DNA of 64,000 nt from Enterobacter hormaechei subsp. hoffmannii (lineage in GTDB: Bacteria; Pseudomonadota; Gammaproteobacteria; Enterobacterales; Enterobacteriaceae), in NCBI RefSeq assembly GCF_001729745.1, contig NZ_CP017186.1, positions 248,001 through 312,000 of the forward strand. The letters run 5' to 3'. Shown in pieces: positions 62,813 through 64,000 of this stretch. Position 1 is the first letter of the stretch. Every line of letters begins with the position of its first letter. The notes beneath the pieces were generated by a model. It made no database searches, was not told the DNA's origin, and saw nothing but the letters and a program-made list of their open reading frames with translations. The translations under genes and the position numbers were made by a program.

Positions 62813-62835
62813 GCTTTCAGAACAACAACTTATTT

Positions 62836-62852
62836 TTGGCATGATTCTTGTA
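62836..62852 (+). promoter_or_regulatory. Sigma-54 promoter of pspG
   Basis: TTGGCATGATTCTTGTA fits the sigma-54 pattern with GG at -24 and GT (for GC) at -12, spaced 10 bases. pspG in E. coli is controlled by PspF and sigma-54. Confidence 0.85.
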
Positions 62853-62891
62853 ATGATCGCAGCATCATTCGGGAACTCTTGGGAGAGCACC

Positions 62892-63134
62892 ATGCTGGAA
62901 CTACTTTTTGTGATTGGTTTCTTTATCATGCTGATGGTCACGGGCGTGTCGCTGCTCGGTATTCTGGCCGCGCTCGTTGTGGCCACGGCGGTGATGTTTG
63001 TCGGCGGATTATTTGCCCTGACGATTAAACTCTTGCCGTGGTTACTTCTGGCGATTGCGGTGGTATGGGCCATACGGGCGATTAAATCACCAAAACTGCC
63101 GACTTATCAGCGTAATAACCGCTTCCGTTACTAA
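62892..63134 (+). CDS. pspG: Phage shock protein PspG
   Basis: An 80-residue inner-membrane protein with two or three hydrophobic segments. It matches E. coli PspG (MLELLFVIGFF, KLLPWLLLAIAVVW). The frame opens at 62769, but this would put the start upstream of the sigma-54 promoter. The ATG at 62892 follows GGGAG. Confidence 0.95.
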   Translation: MLELLFVIGFFIMLMVTGVSLLGILAALVVATAVMFVGGLFALTIKLLPWLLLAIAVVWAIRAIKSPKLPTYQRNNRFRY

Positions 63135-63283
63135 GGTATTGAGGGGTACGTCACATACCTGCAACTTTTCCGGCAGCAATCTTTAGAACAGAATAGGATT
63201 TACTTATCGAATCTGTCACTATGGCTGCCGCTAAAGAATTCATCGAGCTGTACCCTACATACAGCCGAACTAAAAAAAAGAAA

Positions 63284-63303
63284 GGGCTTCCCATGGGAAG
63301 CCC
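63284..63303. terminator. Bidirectional terminator between pspG and qorA
   Basis: A perfect 20-base palindrome (GGGCTTCCCA and its complement), with runs of A on the left and T-rich sequence on the right. This gives T-tracts in both directions and fits the converging genes pspG and qorA. Confidence 0.88.
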
Positions 63304-63319
63304 AATTTCTTTTTATGGC

Positions 63320-64000
63320 TCAGGGAATTAACAGACTTGAGCCCTGGGTTGCCCGGCTCTCCAGCACCTCATGCGCACGTTGCGCATCGGTCAGCGGATA
63401 TTTCTGCGCTTCTGCCACATCCACTTTGATCACCCCGCTGGCGATCAGCGAGAACAGCTCGTTGCTGGCTTCCTCAAGTTCTTCCCGATTAGTGATGTAA
63501 CCTTGCAGGGAAGGGCGGGTGACATACAGCGACCCTTTCTGATTCAGAATGCCCAGGTTCACGCCGGTGACAGCCCCGGAGGCGTTACCGAAGCTCACCA
63601 TCAGCCCGCGACGTTGCAGGCAGTCCAGCGAAGATTCCCAGGTGTCTTTCCCCACCGAGTCATACACCACGCGTACCTTTTTGCCGCCAGTGATCTCTTT
63701 CAGCCGCTCAACGATGCTCTCTTCCCGGTAGTTGATCACCTGCCATGCGCCCGCGTCCAGCGCGCGCTGCGCTTTTTGCGCGCTGCCTGTGGTGCCGATC
63801 AGCTTCGCCCCCAGGGCTTTCGCCCACTGGCAGGCAATCAGCCCTACGCCACCTGCGGCTGCGTGAAACAGGAATTGCTCGTCAGGCTTAATTTCGTAGG
63901 TTTTGCGCAGCAGATAATAGACCGTCAGCCCTTTCAGGAATGAGGCGGCAGCCTGCTCGAAGCCGATCGCATTTGGCAGAAGCGCCGCTTTCTCGGCCGG
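63320..64000 (-). CDS. qorA: NADPH:quinone oxidoreductase QorA (C-terminal part)
   Basis: 226 residues of the zinc-free medium-chain dehydrogenase fold are visible, and the start lies beyond the right edge. The nucleotide-binding region HAAAGGVGLIACQWAKALGA and the C-terminal QGSSLLIP match E. coli QorA closely. It probably reduces quinones with NADPH. It is on the minus strand, convergent with pspG. Confidence 0.96.
   Translation of the reverse strand, partial: PAEKAALLPNAIGFEQAAASFLKGLTVYYLLRKTYEIKPDEQFLFHAAAGGVGLIACQWAKALGAKLIGTTGSAQKAQRALDAGAWQVINYREESIVERLKEITGGKKVRVVYDSVGKDTWESSLDCLQRRGLMVSFGNASGAVTGVNLGILNQKGSLYVTRPSLQGYITNREELEEASNELFSLIASGVIKVDVAEAQKYPLTDAQRAHEVLESRATQGSSLLIP

Overview
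The window is a stretch of core chromosome from a gammaproteobacterium of the Enterobacteriaceae. Gene order follows Escherichia coli from the thi operon to qorA (thiCEFSGH, rsd, nudC, hemE, nfi, yjaG, hupA, purHD, an rRNA operon in the rrnE position, metA, aceBAK, iclR, metH, lysC, pgi, mal, ubiCA, plsB, lexA, dusA, pspG, qorA). The proteins are close to but distinct from E. coli. The 16S variable regions and the differences in gene content (no htrC, zraPSR or arpA; a PanS-like transporter beside lysC; a cupin gene and a TraF-like outer-membrane protein gene between zur and dusA) point to Enterobacter or a near relative such as Lelliottia, Leclercia or Kosakonia. The genus is an inference from memory of sequences, not from a search.

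Layout. 1-974: N-terminal part of a membrane sensor with a periplasmic Cache-type domain, cut by the window edge. 1224-6855: the thiamin operon thiCEFSGH on the minus strand behind a TPP riboswitch. 6856-11860: rsd, then nudC-hemE-nfi-yjaG-hupA-yjaH. 11909-14930: purHD under a PurR box. 15048-20244: a complete rRNA operon (two promoters, boxA, 16S, 23S, 5S, terminator) whose 16S-23S spacer has no tRNA gene. 20263-27720: metA with four met boxes, the glyoxylate operon aceBAK and its repressor iclR, with GC-rich repeats concentrated around aceK and iclR. 27873-33304: metH and the phosphate transporter yjbB. 33457-33866: a ccdA antitoxin gene followed by a ccdB gene lacking its N-terminal half. 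33921-39528: rluF, yjbD, a PanS-like transporter, lysC and pgi. 39895-43669: yjbEFGH, an exopolysaccharide-related operon. 43848-52000: psiE and the divergent maltose operons malEFG and malK-lamB-malM. 52173-57302: ubiCA, plsB, dgkA and lexA. 57366-64000: dinF, yjbJ, zur, the cupin gene, the TraF-like gene, dusA, pspG and the C-terminal part of qorA.

The main metabolic units work as follows. The thi operon makes the thiazole and pyrimidine halves of thiamin and joins them. purHD supplies purine nucleotides. metA and metH carry out the first committed and last steps of methionine synthesis. aceBAK-iclR runs and controls the glyoxylate bypass. The mal genes form the full maltodextrin uptake system from outer membrane to cytoplasm.

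I found no convincing new multi-gene system. The features most worth a second look are regulatory or structural: the tRNA-less rRNA spacer, the truncated ccdB, the structured repeat-flanked island between aceK and iclR, a repeat that supplies the ribosome binding site and the C-terminus of aceK, the lack of a recognisable lysine riboswitch before lysC, a hairpin over the yjbD ribosome binding site, and the hupA terminator lying inside the yjaH reading frame.
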